This document shows, piece after piece, positions 57,745 through 64,000 of a stretch of DNA of 64,000 nt (position 1 is the stretch's first letter; each line of letters begins with the position of its first letter). The position numbers were made by a program, and so were the translations under genes. Below the pieces are notes generated by a model. The model ran no database searches, was not told where the DNA came from, and saw only the letters and a program-made list of their open reading frames with translations. Source of the stretch: Alphaproteobacteria bacterium SO-S41 (GTDB lineage: Bacteria > Pseudomonadota > Alphaproteobacteria > Micropepsales > Micropepsaceae); the NCBI GenBank assembly GCA_019670725.1, contig AP024629.1:1674001-1738000 (forward strand), in the 5' to 3' direction.

Positions 57745-58233
57745 TCAGGGACCGGATTTCGGTTCCTGCTGCAGGGCGTCGGCGAATTTCCGCATGAGGC
57801 GGACGAGGTCGTCCATCTCGCCGCTCTCCCAGCTTTCGAAGGTCGCGCGGCCGATGCGCTCGCGGGCGGCGTCGACGCGGTCGGTCATGGCCTTGCCCTT
57901 GGGCGCGATGACGGCTTCGCGCACGCGGCCGTCGGCGGCGCTGCCCTGGCGTTTCACCAAAGCGAGGCTCTCGAGCTTCGCGAGCTGGCGGCTGACGGTG
58001 GTGTAGTCGCGGCCGACGCGGTCGGCGAGGTCCACCACGCCGATCGGGCCGAGGCGCTCGATGAGGACGAGCAGCGGAAACAGCGCGCGGTCGAGGGGGA
58101 TGCCGGCCTCGCGGACCATCAGTTCGTCGCGCTGAGGGCGGTTGATGACGGCGACAATGTCGAGCACGGCGCCGTGCAGGCGGCGGAGCTGATCGCCGAT
58201 ATGTGTATTTTGCACTTTTTTACTTGACGGCAT
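57745..58233 (-). CDS. MarR-family transcriptional regulator
   Basis: The 162-residue winged-helix regulator has the MarR HTH in LGPIGVVDLADRVGRDYTTV followed by SRQLAKLESLALVKRQ, and a beta-wing with RVREAVIAPKGKAM. ATG 58233 is chosen because AGGAG sits six bases upstream; an in-frame extension runs through the operator. It is divergent from the quinone oxidoreductase-like gene, and a perfect 27-bp palindrome lies between the two starts. A second, imperfect copy falls within its own first codons. Confidence 0.92.
   Translation of the reverse strand: MPSSKKVQNTHIGDQLRRLHGAVLDIVAVINRPQRDELMVREAGIPLDRALFPLLVLIERLGPIGVVDLADRVGRDYTTVSRQLAKLESLALVKRQGSAADGRVREAVIAPKGKAMTDRVDAARERIGRATFESWESGEMDDLVRLMRKFADALQQEPKSGP
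58202..58215. promoter_or_regulatory. Secondary MarR half-operator inside the MarR coding start
   Basis: TGTGTATTTTGCAC at 58202-58215 matches 12 of 14 bases of the operator centre TGTGCATTATGCAC. It lies at codons 7-11 of the regulator, about 43 bp from the main site. It may support cooperative binding. Confidence 0.4.
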
Positions 58234-58244
58234 CGGCGGCTCCT

Positions 58245-58271
58245 CATATATGTGCATTATGCACATATATG
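58245..58271. promoter_or_regulatory. Perfect 27-bp palindrome, probable MarR operator
   Basis: CATATATGTGCAT at 58245-58257 and ATGCACATATATG at 58259-58271 are exact inverted repeats around one T. The site lies between the divergent MarR and oxidoreductase starts, 24 bp from the latter's ATG, so binding would repress both. Confidence 0.8.
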
Positions 58272-58294
58272 GGTGTGCGGAAAGAGAAATCGCC

Positions 58295-59251
58295 ATGAAG
58301 GCCGCCATCGTTCGAGGACCCGGGCAGACGCCCGTCTATGCAGATTTTCCTCCGCCGCCAGCGTCGGGCGACAGCCGGATTGCCGTGACGGCGGCGGCGG
58401 TCAGTCCGCTCGTCAGGGCGCGGGCGTCGGGCACGCATTACAGTTCGTCAGGGCAGTTTCCGTTTGTCGCCGGGGTCGATGGGGTCGGGCGACTGGAGGA
58501 CGGGCGACGGGTCTATTTCATCCTGCCGACCGCGCCCTATGGCAGCATGGCGGAGACGACCGTGGTGCCTGCGGCGCAGTGTCTGGTGCTGCCCGACGAC
58601 CTGGACGACGTGACGGCGGCAGCGATCGCCAATCCCGGCATGTCGTCCTGGGCAGCCTTCACCGAACGGGCGAAGCTGAAAGCCGGCGAGACTGTGCTGA
58701 TCAACGGCGCGACCGGCGCGTCGGGGCGTCTCGCGGTGCAGATCGCGCGGCATTTCGGGGCGACGAAGGTGATCGCGACCGGGCGCAATCGCGACGCTCT
58801 GCATGAGGTTGCGGGGCTGGGCGCGGATGTGACGATCCCGCTGATCGAGGATGCTGCCGCGCTGGAAGATCAATTCAAGGCGCAGTTCGCGGCGGGCATC
58901 GATGTCGTCATCGACTATCTGTGGGGCGCGAGCGCCGAGCGGTTGCTGATCGCCGGCGCGAAGGCGGGGCCTGAAGCGCGGCCGATCCGGTTCGTTCAGG
59001 TCGGGGCGGCGAGCGGACAGGACATTACGCTGCCCGGGGCGGTGCTGCGGTCGTCGGCGATCGAGTTGATGGGCAGCGGCATCGGGAGCGTCCCGCTGGC
59101 GCGGCTCTTCAGCGCGATTGCCGGCTTGATGAAGACGGCGATCCCGGCCGGGTTCCAGATCGCGACCAGGCCGGTGCCGTTGTCGGATGTCGAACGTGCC
59201 TGGTCGGACGACGACGGCACGCGGCGCACGGTGTTCACGATCGGCGCCTAG
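58295..59251 (+). CDS. Zinc-type alcohol dehydrogenase-like / quinone oxidoreductase family protein
   Basis: The 318-residue medium-chain reductase lacks the zinc ligands of classical ADH and has NADPH-binding signature LINGATGASGRLAVQIARHF (about residues 145-164), typical of the QOR subgroup that reduces quinones or enones. ATG 58295 follows AAAGAGAAA. The MarR operator precedes it, so induction by an electrophile or quinone is a reasonable guess. Its stop shares CTAG with the convergent DUF1127 gene. Confidence 0.88.
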   Translation: MKAAIVRGPGQTPVYADFPPPPASGDSRIAVTAAAVSPLVRARASGTHYSSSGQFPFVAGVDGVGRLEDGRRVYFILPTAPYGSMAETTVVPAAQCLVLPDDLDDVTAAAIANPGMSSWAAFTERAKLKAGETVLINGATGASGRLAVQIARHFGATKVIATGRNRDALHEVAGLGADVTIPLIEDAAALEDQFKAQFAAGIDVVIDYLWGASAERLLIAGAKAGPEARPIRFVQVGAASGQDITLPGAVLRSSAIELMGSGIGSVPLARLFSAIAGLMKTAIPAGFQIATRPVPLSDVERAWSDDDGTRRTVFTIGA

Positions 59252-59484
59252 AAGACATCGGGTTGGCGGACGATGCGGGGGATCTCATCGCGGGTGATGC
59301 CGATGTCGCGTAGGAGATGATCGTTGAGGGCGCGGAGGGCGTCCTCGGCATGGGCGGCATCGCGGGCGGCGCGCCAGTCGTCGATCGTGTGCTGCCAAGC
59401 GGCCGCGAGCGTCGCCCAGAAGCCATAAGCGGGCTTTGCGGCCGGGGCGCCGCAGGCCGGCGCCAAGGTCATCGGGGAGGTCAT
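59248..59484 (-). CDS. DUF1127 domain protein
   Basis: The 78-residue protein ends with the YjiS-type motif LRALNDHLLRDIGITRDEIP typical of DUF1127, an Arg/Leu-rich helix often tied to RNA or stress responses. ATG 59484 is preferred because GGAG lies six bases upstream; an ATG four codons earlier (59496) is possible but has no RBS. It is divergent from a LysR-type gene, a common arrangement for DUF1127 genes. Confidence 0.85.
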   Translation of the reverse strand: MTSPMTLAPACGAPAAKPAYGFWATLAAAWQHTIDDWRAARDAAHAEDALRALNDHLLRDIGITRDEIPRIVRQPDVF

Positions 59485-59571
59485 CGTCGTCTCCATCTTG
59501 CGGGTGGGCGGGTAATCCGCCGCAGAGACCTGAGATAAGGCGCATGGGGCCGGTTTACGCGCGGGGATTGC

Positions 59572-59586
59572 TACTTAAATTCAGTA
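59572..59586. promoter_or_regulatory. Probable LysR-type binding site
   Basis: TACT at 59572-59575 and AGTA at 59583-59586 around TAAATTC form a T-N11-A type dyad. A second, ACT-TATG-AGT at 59592-59601, runs into the LysR start codon. The pair lies between the divergent DUF1127 and LysR genes. Confidence 0.5.
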
Positions 59587-59602
59587 GACATACTTATGAG
59601 TG

Positions 59603-60538
59603 ATGCCGCCCGAACGCCTGCCGTCGCTGGATTCGCTGCGCGCCTTTGAGGCGGTTTCCCGGCATTTGAGCTTTACGTCGGCTGCTGCGGAGCTGTTCGT
59701 CACGCAATCAGCTGTCAGCCAGCGGATCGTCGCGCTGGAAGCTGAGCTTGGGGTCAAGCTGTTCCTGCGCTCGACACGGCGGCTGGTCCTGACGGGCGAG
59801 GGGGAAACCCTGGCGGCGGGGGTGCGGCGGGGGCTGCACGAGATCGCCGACGCGATGGGTGCGCTGAGGCGGCGCAAGGGGATGGCGCTGCGGGTGACAA
59901 CGACGCCGTCCTTCGCCTCGCGCTGGCTGGTGCCGCGGTTGCACCGGTTCCGGGCGGCGGTGCCGCATGTCGCGGTGACGATCCTGGCGGATGGCGATCT
60001 CGTCAATCTGCAAGGCGGCCATGCCGATGTTGCGATCCGCTTCGGCGGCGGACGATATGCGGGGCTCGTCAGCGAGCGGCTGCTGGGCGACGCGGTGACG
60101 CCCGTGGCGCGGCAGTGCCTGATCGCAGCGGGCGACCTGCCGGTCGAAGCGGCGGACCTGCTGAAGTTCCAGTTGATCGTCGATGTCTCGAACGAAACCG
60201 AGGTCGAGCGTGCCGGGTGGAGCCATTGGTTCGCGTCTTTGGGCGTCGATCTGCCGCGCGCGGCGGGCGTACAGGGCTTCAGCCAATCGGCGCTGGCGAT
60301 CGGCGCGGCGGCCGGTGGGCTGGGCGTCGCGCTGGTGCAGACGACGCTGGCGGGCGACGATCTGATCAACGGGTCGCTGGTGCAGGTGTTTCCGCACGAG
60401 CTCGCCATGCCGGCGTCCTACTACGTGGTGACGACAAAAGCCGCGGCCCGCGAGCCCGCCGTGAAGGCGTTTCATGACTGGATCAAGGTCGAGGCCGCAG
60501 CGTTTGCCGCGGCGCTGGACGGGCTGCGGACGCGCTAG
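59603..60538 (+). CDS. LysR-family transcriptional regulator (GcvA-like)
   Basis: The regulator of about 311 residues has the LysR HTH in FEAVSRHLSFTSAAAELFVT followed by QSAVSQRIVALEAELGVKLF, and a substrate-binding domain (ALRVTTTPSFASRWLVPRLH, SALAIGAAAGGLGVALVQTT) typical of GcvA-type regulators. ATG 59603 is used, although GTG 59600 directly before it is equally possible and would add one residue. Its target is likely the divergent DUF1127 gene. The TAG shares CTAG with the next minus-strand gene. Confidence 0.92.
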   Translation: MPPERLPSLDSLRAFEAVSRHLSFTSAAAELFVTQSAVSQRIVALEAELGVKLFLRSTRRLVLTGEGETLAAGVRRGLHEIADAMGALRRRKGMALRVTTTPSFASRWLVPRLHRFRAAVPHVAVTILADGDLVNLQGGHADVAIRFGGGRYAGLVSERLLGDAVTPVARQCLIAAGDLPVEAADLLKFQLIVDVSNETEVERAGWSHWFASLGVDLPRAAGVQGFSQSALAIGAAAGGLGVALVQTTLAGDDLINGSLVQVFPHELAMPASYYVVTTKAAAREPAVKAFHDWIKVEAAAFAAALDGLRTR

Positions 60539-60924
60539 GGCTTCTGGCCCTTGGGCAGGGCGGCAACTTCTTCAGGCGTCAGCTTGCGGATCGAGTCCGC
60601 CGCGCATTCCTGCGGGCCGGTGGGGCCGGGGACGTGGATGGTGAGATCGAGGCCGGTGCAGATGTTGGAGCCGCTGGTCGATTCCAGGCCGATCTTCTGG
60701 GTCCAGTCGATGTTCGGGCAAACCCCCAGCATCTTCACCTGGTAGTAGTCGCTGACGCCGACGCGCAAATTGACCGTCTCGCGATCGACGCCGGCGTAAT
60801 TCGAGACGCTGGCGGCGTTGAAGCAGTGCTGGGGCGCGCTTGCCGTGCCGGCCGTCTTGGTCGAGCCGCAGGCGACGAGCGCCAGAGCGCCCAGCATGGG
60901 CAGCAGGATGCGTGCGATCTTCAT
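60535..60924 (-). CDS. DUF6491-type lipoprotein
   Basis: The 129-residue product has a lipobox (ALALVACGST, Cys19) and a small domain with CFNAASVSNYAGVDRETVNL, RVGVSDYYQVKML and CPNIDWTQKIGLES, a pattern I associate with DUF6491. The function is unknown. It is convergent with the LysR gene, sharing a CTAG tetranucleotide. The leader region to 61070 is shared with the divergent gene at 61071. Confidence 0.75.
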   Translation of the reverse strand: MKIARILLPMLGALALVACGSTKTAGTASAPQHCFNAASVSNYAGVDRETVNLRVGVSDYYQVKMLGVCPNIDWTQKIGLESTSGSNICTGLDLTIHVPGPTGPQECAADSIRKLTPEEVAALPKGQKP

Positions 60925-61070
60925 GGCGAATCTCTTCCCTCGGGTCCCGACGCCCCATCATACACGAGCCCTGCGGCATTTGTGCGCTGGGGATGGTTGC
61001 GGCGATGCGAGGCGCGTAATCGTCCCGTCGCGGCCTGGCGCGGCCAGACCTTCGGGGAGACGAGCTGATC

Positions 61071-62078
61071 ATGTTCCGACCGCTGCGTATCGGCCTGCCC
61101 ATCATCTTTGCCATCGTGATTTCATTCGTCGTGGGCATGAACGCCGTGCCGTTCGACAGTCCGTTTTTTCCGTTCGTGATCGGCGGCTATATCGTGCTGT
61201 TTCCGCTCGCGCTGATCTTCACGATCATCGGCACGGTTCGCGCGGCGCGGCGGGCGACGCTGGGCGGCGATCCCGGCCTGCAGACCTCCGGCCGCAAGGC
61301 GACGGCAACGGTGATCGCGGCGAAGCCCTCGTCGATGACGATGCGGGTCGGCGGCGGGATGCCGATGCGGGTGCTCTATGTGACCCTGAGGATCGAGGAT
61401 TTCGCGTTCGGCACCTATGAGTACAAAACGACCCGTACGCTGCAGATGTGGGACACCGGCATCGCCGTCGGCACGCGGGTGCCGGTCTATGTCGATCCGA
61501 CGAACAAGACGAATGTGTTCGTGGTCTGGGCCGAAGGCGAGCAAGCCGCGGGCGCGGCGTCGTCCGCCAACGTGAATATCCAGAGCGTGGTGATCGACGG
61601 GCAGAACGCGGACTTGTCGCAGGTGCCGGCGGGATTGCGGCAGTTGCTGCAGGCGGGGCTCAACCTCGCGCAGACCAAGCTGCAGAGCATCGATCCCTCG
61701 CAGATCCCGCCGGAGGCGGCGGCGAAGCTGAAAGCGCTGGGAATCCAGTTGAACGAGACGCACACGATCGAGACGACGGCAATGAACGTCGATACGCGGA
61801 CGACCACAGGGCACGGCGTGGTGCATCCGGTCGGGGCGGACGAGCAGCCGGTGATGGAAGAAGGGCGGGCGCGGATCGAGGCGTTGCAGCCGAACCCGGA
61901 TGGGACGTTCGATCTCGATCTCTTCGTGACGCCGAAGCGGCGGTCGTCCTATCGCCTGTCGGTGACGCTGCCGGTGCCGCAGGCCCAGATCGAGAAGATC
62001 AAGCGCGGGCAGTACCTGTCGGCGCTGCTCGATCCCGACTCGCCGGAGACGATCGAGATCGATTGGGAGAAGATCTGA
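61071..62078 (+). CDS. Membrane protein of unknown function
   Basis: The 335-residue protein has two N-terminal membrane helices (about 6-24 and 33-54), a soluble beta-rich domain with RMDRG-like turns (LYVTLRIEDFAFGTYEYKTT, VGTRVPVYVDPTNKTNVFVV) reminiscent of DUF3592-type domains, and a long C-terminal part with a Gln/Ala-rich helix (about 190-225). I do not recognise a certain family. It ends four bases before the TerC stop. No partner is evident. Confidence 0.7.
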   Translation: MFRPLRIGLPIIFAIVISFVVGMNAVPFDSPFFPFVIGGYIVLFPLALIFTIIGTVRAARRATLGGDPGLQTSGRKATATVIAAKPSSMTMRVGGGMPMRVLYVTLRIEDFAFGTYEYKTTRTLQMWDTGIAVGTRVPVYVDPTNKTNVFVVWAEGEQAAGAASSANVNIQSVVIDGQNADLSQVPAGLRQLLQAGLNLAQTKLQSIDPSQIPPEAAAKLKALGIQLNETHTIETTAMNVDTRTTTGHGVVHPVGADEQPVMEEGRARIEALQPNPDGTFDLDLFVTPKRRSSYRLSVTLPVPQAQIEKIKRGQYLSALLDPDSPETIEIDWEKI

Positions 62079-62082
62079 GCCG

Positions 62083-62712
62083 CTAAAGCGGCCAGTGGCC
62101 GACCCAGCCGAAATCGTAGAGGCCTTCCCAGGTCATCTTGGCGGCGACATAGACGATGACGACAAGGCCGACCCAGGCGATCCAGCGATACTTGCTGAGC
62201 AGGCGCGCGATCAGTGAGGCGGCGACCGCCATCAGGACGATCGAGACGATGAGGCCGAAGATCAGGACCCATTCGTGGCCGCCGGCGGCGCTGGCGACGG
62301 CGAGCACGTTGTCGAGCGACATCGAGAGATCGGCGATGGCGATCTGAAGAATGGCGCGGCCGAGCCGGCGATTGCCGTCGCCCTTGGCGTTGTCCGCGGC
62401 CTGTTCGTGCGCGAGTTCATGGGCGGGCTTCAGCAGGTCCTGCAGGAAGCGCCAGCAGACGAAGAAGAGGAGGAGGCCGCCCGCGAGGCGGACGCCCGGG
62501 AATTCCAGCAGCTGGACCGTCGCGACCGCAAAGGCGATGCGCATGACGACCGCAACGCCGATGCCGAGGACGATGACCTTGCGCCGGATTTCCGGCGCGA
62601 CGCTGGCGGCGGCGAGACCGACGACGATGGCGTTGTCCCCCGCCAGGACGAGATCGATGATCAGAACCTGCCAGAGGGCGTTCAGTTCAGAGGCGGAGAT
62701 GAAGTCGAACAT
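62083..62712 (-). CDS. TerC-family integral membrane protein (manganese export)
   Basis: The 209-residue protein has seven predicted helices and TerC-family motifs: VLIIDLVLAGDNAIVVGLAA (helix 1 with GDNA) and IAIADLSMSLDNVLAVAS (LDNV). TerC/YjbE/YkoY-type proteins export Mn2+, and many are under yybP-ykoY riboswitches. No such leader is visible in the 90 bases upstream here. It may complement the GDT1-type exporter in this window. Confidence 0.92.
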   Translation of the reverse strand: MFDFISASELNALWQVLIIDLVLAGDNAIVVGLAAASVAPEIRRKVIVLGIGVAVVMRIAFAVATVQLLEFPGVRLAGGLLLFFVCWRFLQDLLKPAHELAHEQAADNAKGDGNRRLGRAILQIAIADLSMSLDNVLAVASAAGGHEWVLIFGLIVSIVLMAVAASLIARLLSKYRWIAWVGLVVIVYVAAKMTWEGLYDFGWVGHWPL

Positions 62713-62804
62713 GAGGTCCTGATAGCGGAAGATCGGCGGACGCCAAAGCGATGGATGATCCGCCGGGGCGGATTATGGCGCCAAGACAGGGGAGGCGAGG
62801 AGCG

Positions 62805-63344
62805 TTAGGGCGCGAATCGCGTGAGGGCGCCGGAGGCGCGGCGGGTGAGGACACCGTCGAGCACGCGGGTATAGCTGAGGCCGAGGCTCTCGCCTTCGAG
62901 GGTGCGGCGCCAGGTCTGGAGCTGGGCCTGGCCCTCTTCGAGGCGAGCAAAGCCGGTGACAATGAGGGTCTCCTCGTCGAGGCGGGCATACCAGAGCGGC
63001 TGGCCCTTGGCGGGGTCGCCGCCCTCGGCGTGCCAGCGATTCGCGGCCTCGTCCTTCACGAAGACGACCTGGGTGTCCGCGACCTTTTCGGTCGGGTCCT
63101 CGGGATCGCCGGTTTCGCGCTTGGCGGTCGACCATTCCAGGGTGAAGCCGCCCTTGTCGTCGGGCGTCAGCGTGACGCCCGAATCACGGACGGAGGTGGG
63201 GAAATCGGTCGGTCCAAGGGTCTCGACTGTGACCTTGCCGACCCACTGGCCGGCGAAGTCGCCGATTCCCGCGGCCTCGGCTGCGGCGCTGCCCACGATG
63301 AACCCGACAGCCACGGCCAGGTGTTGCAGAAAGCGGACGGTCAT
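62805..63344 (-). CDS. Small exported protein of unknown function
   Basis: The 179-residue protein has a signal peptide (MTVRFLQHLAVAVGFIVGSA, cleavage near AEA-AG) and a beta-rich mature part (GDFAGQWVGKVTVETLGPTD, GFTLEWSTAKRETGDPED, LIVTGFARLEEGQAQLQTWR) without cysteines. It looks like another small lipocalin-like periplasmic protein. ATG 63344 has AAGGGAA upstream. It lies between TerC and petA with no operon link. Confidence 0.75.
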   Translation of the reverse strand: MTVRFLQHLAVAVGFIVGSAAAEAAGIGDFAGQWVGKVTVETLGPTDFPTSVRDSGVTLTPDDKGGFTLEWSTAKRETGDPEDPTEKVADTQVVFVKDEAANRWHAEGGDPAKGQPLWYARLDEETLIVTGFARLEEGQAQLQTWRRTLEGESLGLSYTRVLDGVLTRRASGALTRFAP

Positions 63345-63576
63345 GGCGATTTCCCTTGAACGGCGCGGCAAGCGCCAGCGTGCCCGGGGAACTCGACATA
63401 ACGTCACTGCCGCGTCAACCGCGCGATAAGCGGCGGCTTGCGGGGCGCGGCGGGCTTGCGCTACGGAAACCCGGGGGCTGCGAAAGCGCCGGGGGACCTC
63501 AAGATTTCAGTCGAAATCCCTGTGGCCGCGATGTATGCCCCTGCCGGGGCCATGGAATTATTAGGGGTTCGTTCCC

Positions 63577-64000
63577 GTGTCAGCACCATCGCACGACGAA
63601 GCATCGCGCCGTGATTTTCTTTATGTGTTTTCGGCCGCTGCGGCGGGCGTCGGCGTTGCCGTGACCGCTTGGCCGTTCATCGACCAGATGAACCCGAGCG
63701 CCGCGACGCAGGCGCTGTCCACGACCGAGGTCGACCTGACGCCGATTACGCCCGGCCAGCAGATCACCGTCATGTGGCAGGGCAAGCCCACCTGGGTTCG
63801 CCGCCGCACGCCGGAAGAGGTCGCCCAGATCCGGGCCATTCCCAATTCGGAGCTGAAGGACCCCCAGCCCGACCAGGAGCGCGTCCAGAAGGCCGAGTGG
63901 CTGGTCGTCATCGGCATCTGCACGCATCTGGGCTGCATTCCCAACCGCGACAATTCGGGCGAGCAGGGCGGTTATCTCTGCGCCTGCCACGGCTCGGTCT
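63577..64000 (+). CDS. petA: Ubiquinol-cytochrome c reductase Rieske iron-sulfur subunit (3' end cut by window)
   Basis: The 141 visible codons, in a frame not interrupted by stops, start with GTG 63577 (MSAPSHDEASRRDFLYVFSA). They include the twin-arginine-type anchor SRRDFL with a membrane helix, GKPTWVRRRTPEEV, and the Rieske cluster ligands CTHLGC and CACHGS. The subunit transfers electrons from ubiquinol to cytochrome c1 in complex III. No in-frame ATG precedes this GTG closely, and TTAGGGG ten bases upstream is a possible RBS. petB and petC are expected just right of the window. Confidence 0.93.
   Translation, partial: MSAPSHDEASRRDFLYVFSAAAAGVGVAVTAWPFIDQMNPSAATQALSTTEVDLTPITPGQQITVMWQGKPTWVRRRTPEEVAQIRAIPNSELKDPQPDQERVQKAEWLVVIGICTHLGCIPNRDNSGEQGGYLCACHGSV

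Noticed and set aside
62713-62804. Second manganese riboswitch upstream of terC
   Set aside because: The roughly 90-bp upstream segment lacks the GGGGAGTAG and GCAAGACC-like strands, so no aptamer is claimed.

Overview
The window is a GC-rich bacterial chromosome segment that I read as alphaproteobacterial. Evidence for this is the block moxR / DUF1285 / CoA pyrophosphatase / DUF6111-type / cca, the Rieske gene opening a cytochrome bc1 operon at the right edge, a flagellar gene at the left edge, a Coq4-type protein, DUF1127 and GcvA-type LysR genes, and palindromic extragenic repeats typical of that class. The order and genus cannot be fixed by reading. I see no phage, insertion sequence, CRISPR array or rRNA. 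The content is chromosomal and mostly housekeeping or accessory metabolism.

Layout. 0-5 kb: the end of flgL, mnmA, an elongator tRNA-Met, an ArsR+SRPBCC pair, an AlkD-type DNA alkylation repair protein, a DUF1801 protein and a GST. 5-6.6 kb (minus strand): a 25-residue membrane peptide, a SemiSWEET sugar transporter and a GDT1/UPF0016 manganese exporter preceded by a yybP-ykoY manganese riboswitch with a visible SD/anti-SD switch. 6.6-10.4 kb: a four-gene cluster of DUF3034 beta-barrel-like protein, exported truncated haemoglobin, cupredoxin and orphan sensor histidine kinase, my best candidate for an undescribed signalling unit. 10.4-15.4 kb: threonine ammonia-lyase, a second ArsR+SRPBCC pair, three paralogous unknown secreted proteins, another small secreted protein and an Lrp-type regulator.

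15.5-21.3 kb: a saccharopine dehydrogenase-family protein, a TPP enzyme, a TMEM43 protein and an antiquitin-type aldehyde dehydrogenase, suggesting lysine/2-aminoadipate semialdehyde catabolism. 21.4-27.9 kb: a phytase/esterase-like autotransporter, a DUF4440 protein and a MacA-MacB type export system. 27.9-29.5 kb: motA and a flagellin-like helical protein. 29.6-37.9 kb: Nudix, DUF1801, SDR, a CWC zinc-finger-like protein, a GDSL/SGNH esterase and an OafA-type O-acyltransferase (envelope O-acetylation), then TetR with a Coq4-family gene.

38-46.8 kb: AraC with an alcohol dehydrogenase, an SDR remnant, two related amidohydrolases, two GSTs, a GNAT, a GFA protein and an SDR. This looks like a detoxification or xenobiotic-catabolism neighbourhood. 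46.9-57.7 kb: a four-gene minus-strand operon moxR-DUF58-BatA/DUF4159-membrane protein, divergent from the DUF1285/CoA-diphosphatase/DUF6111/cca operon and two small exported proteins. 57.7-64 kb: MarR with a quinone-oxidoreductase-like gene, DUF1127, LysR, small lipoproteins, a TerC-family protein and the start of petA.

Local regulation is unusually legible. Six regulator genes have a palindrome or direct repeat in the adjoining promoter region. Four convergent gene pairs share the tetranucleotide CTAG as both stop codons. At least two dispersed palindromic repeat families and one 40-41-bp-spaced iteron-like motif occupy the intergenic DNA.
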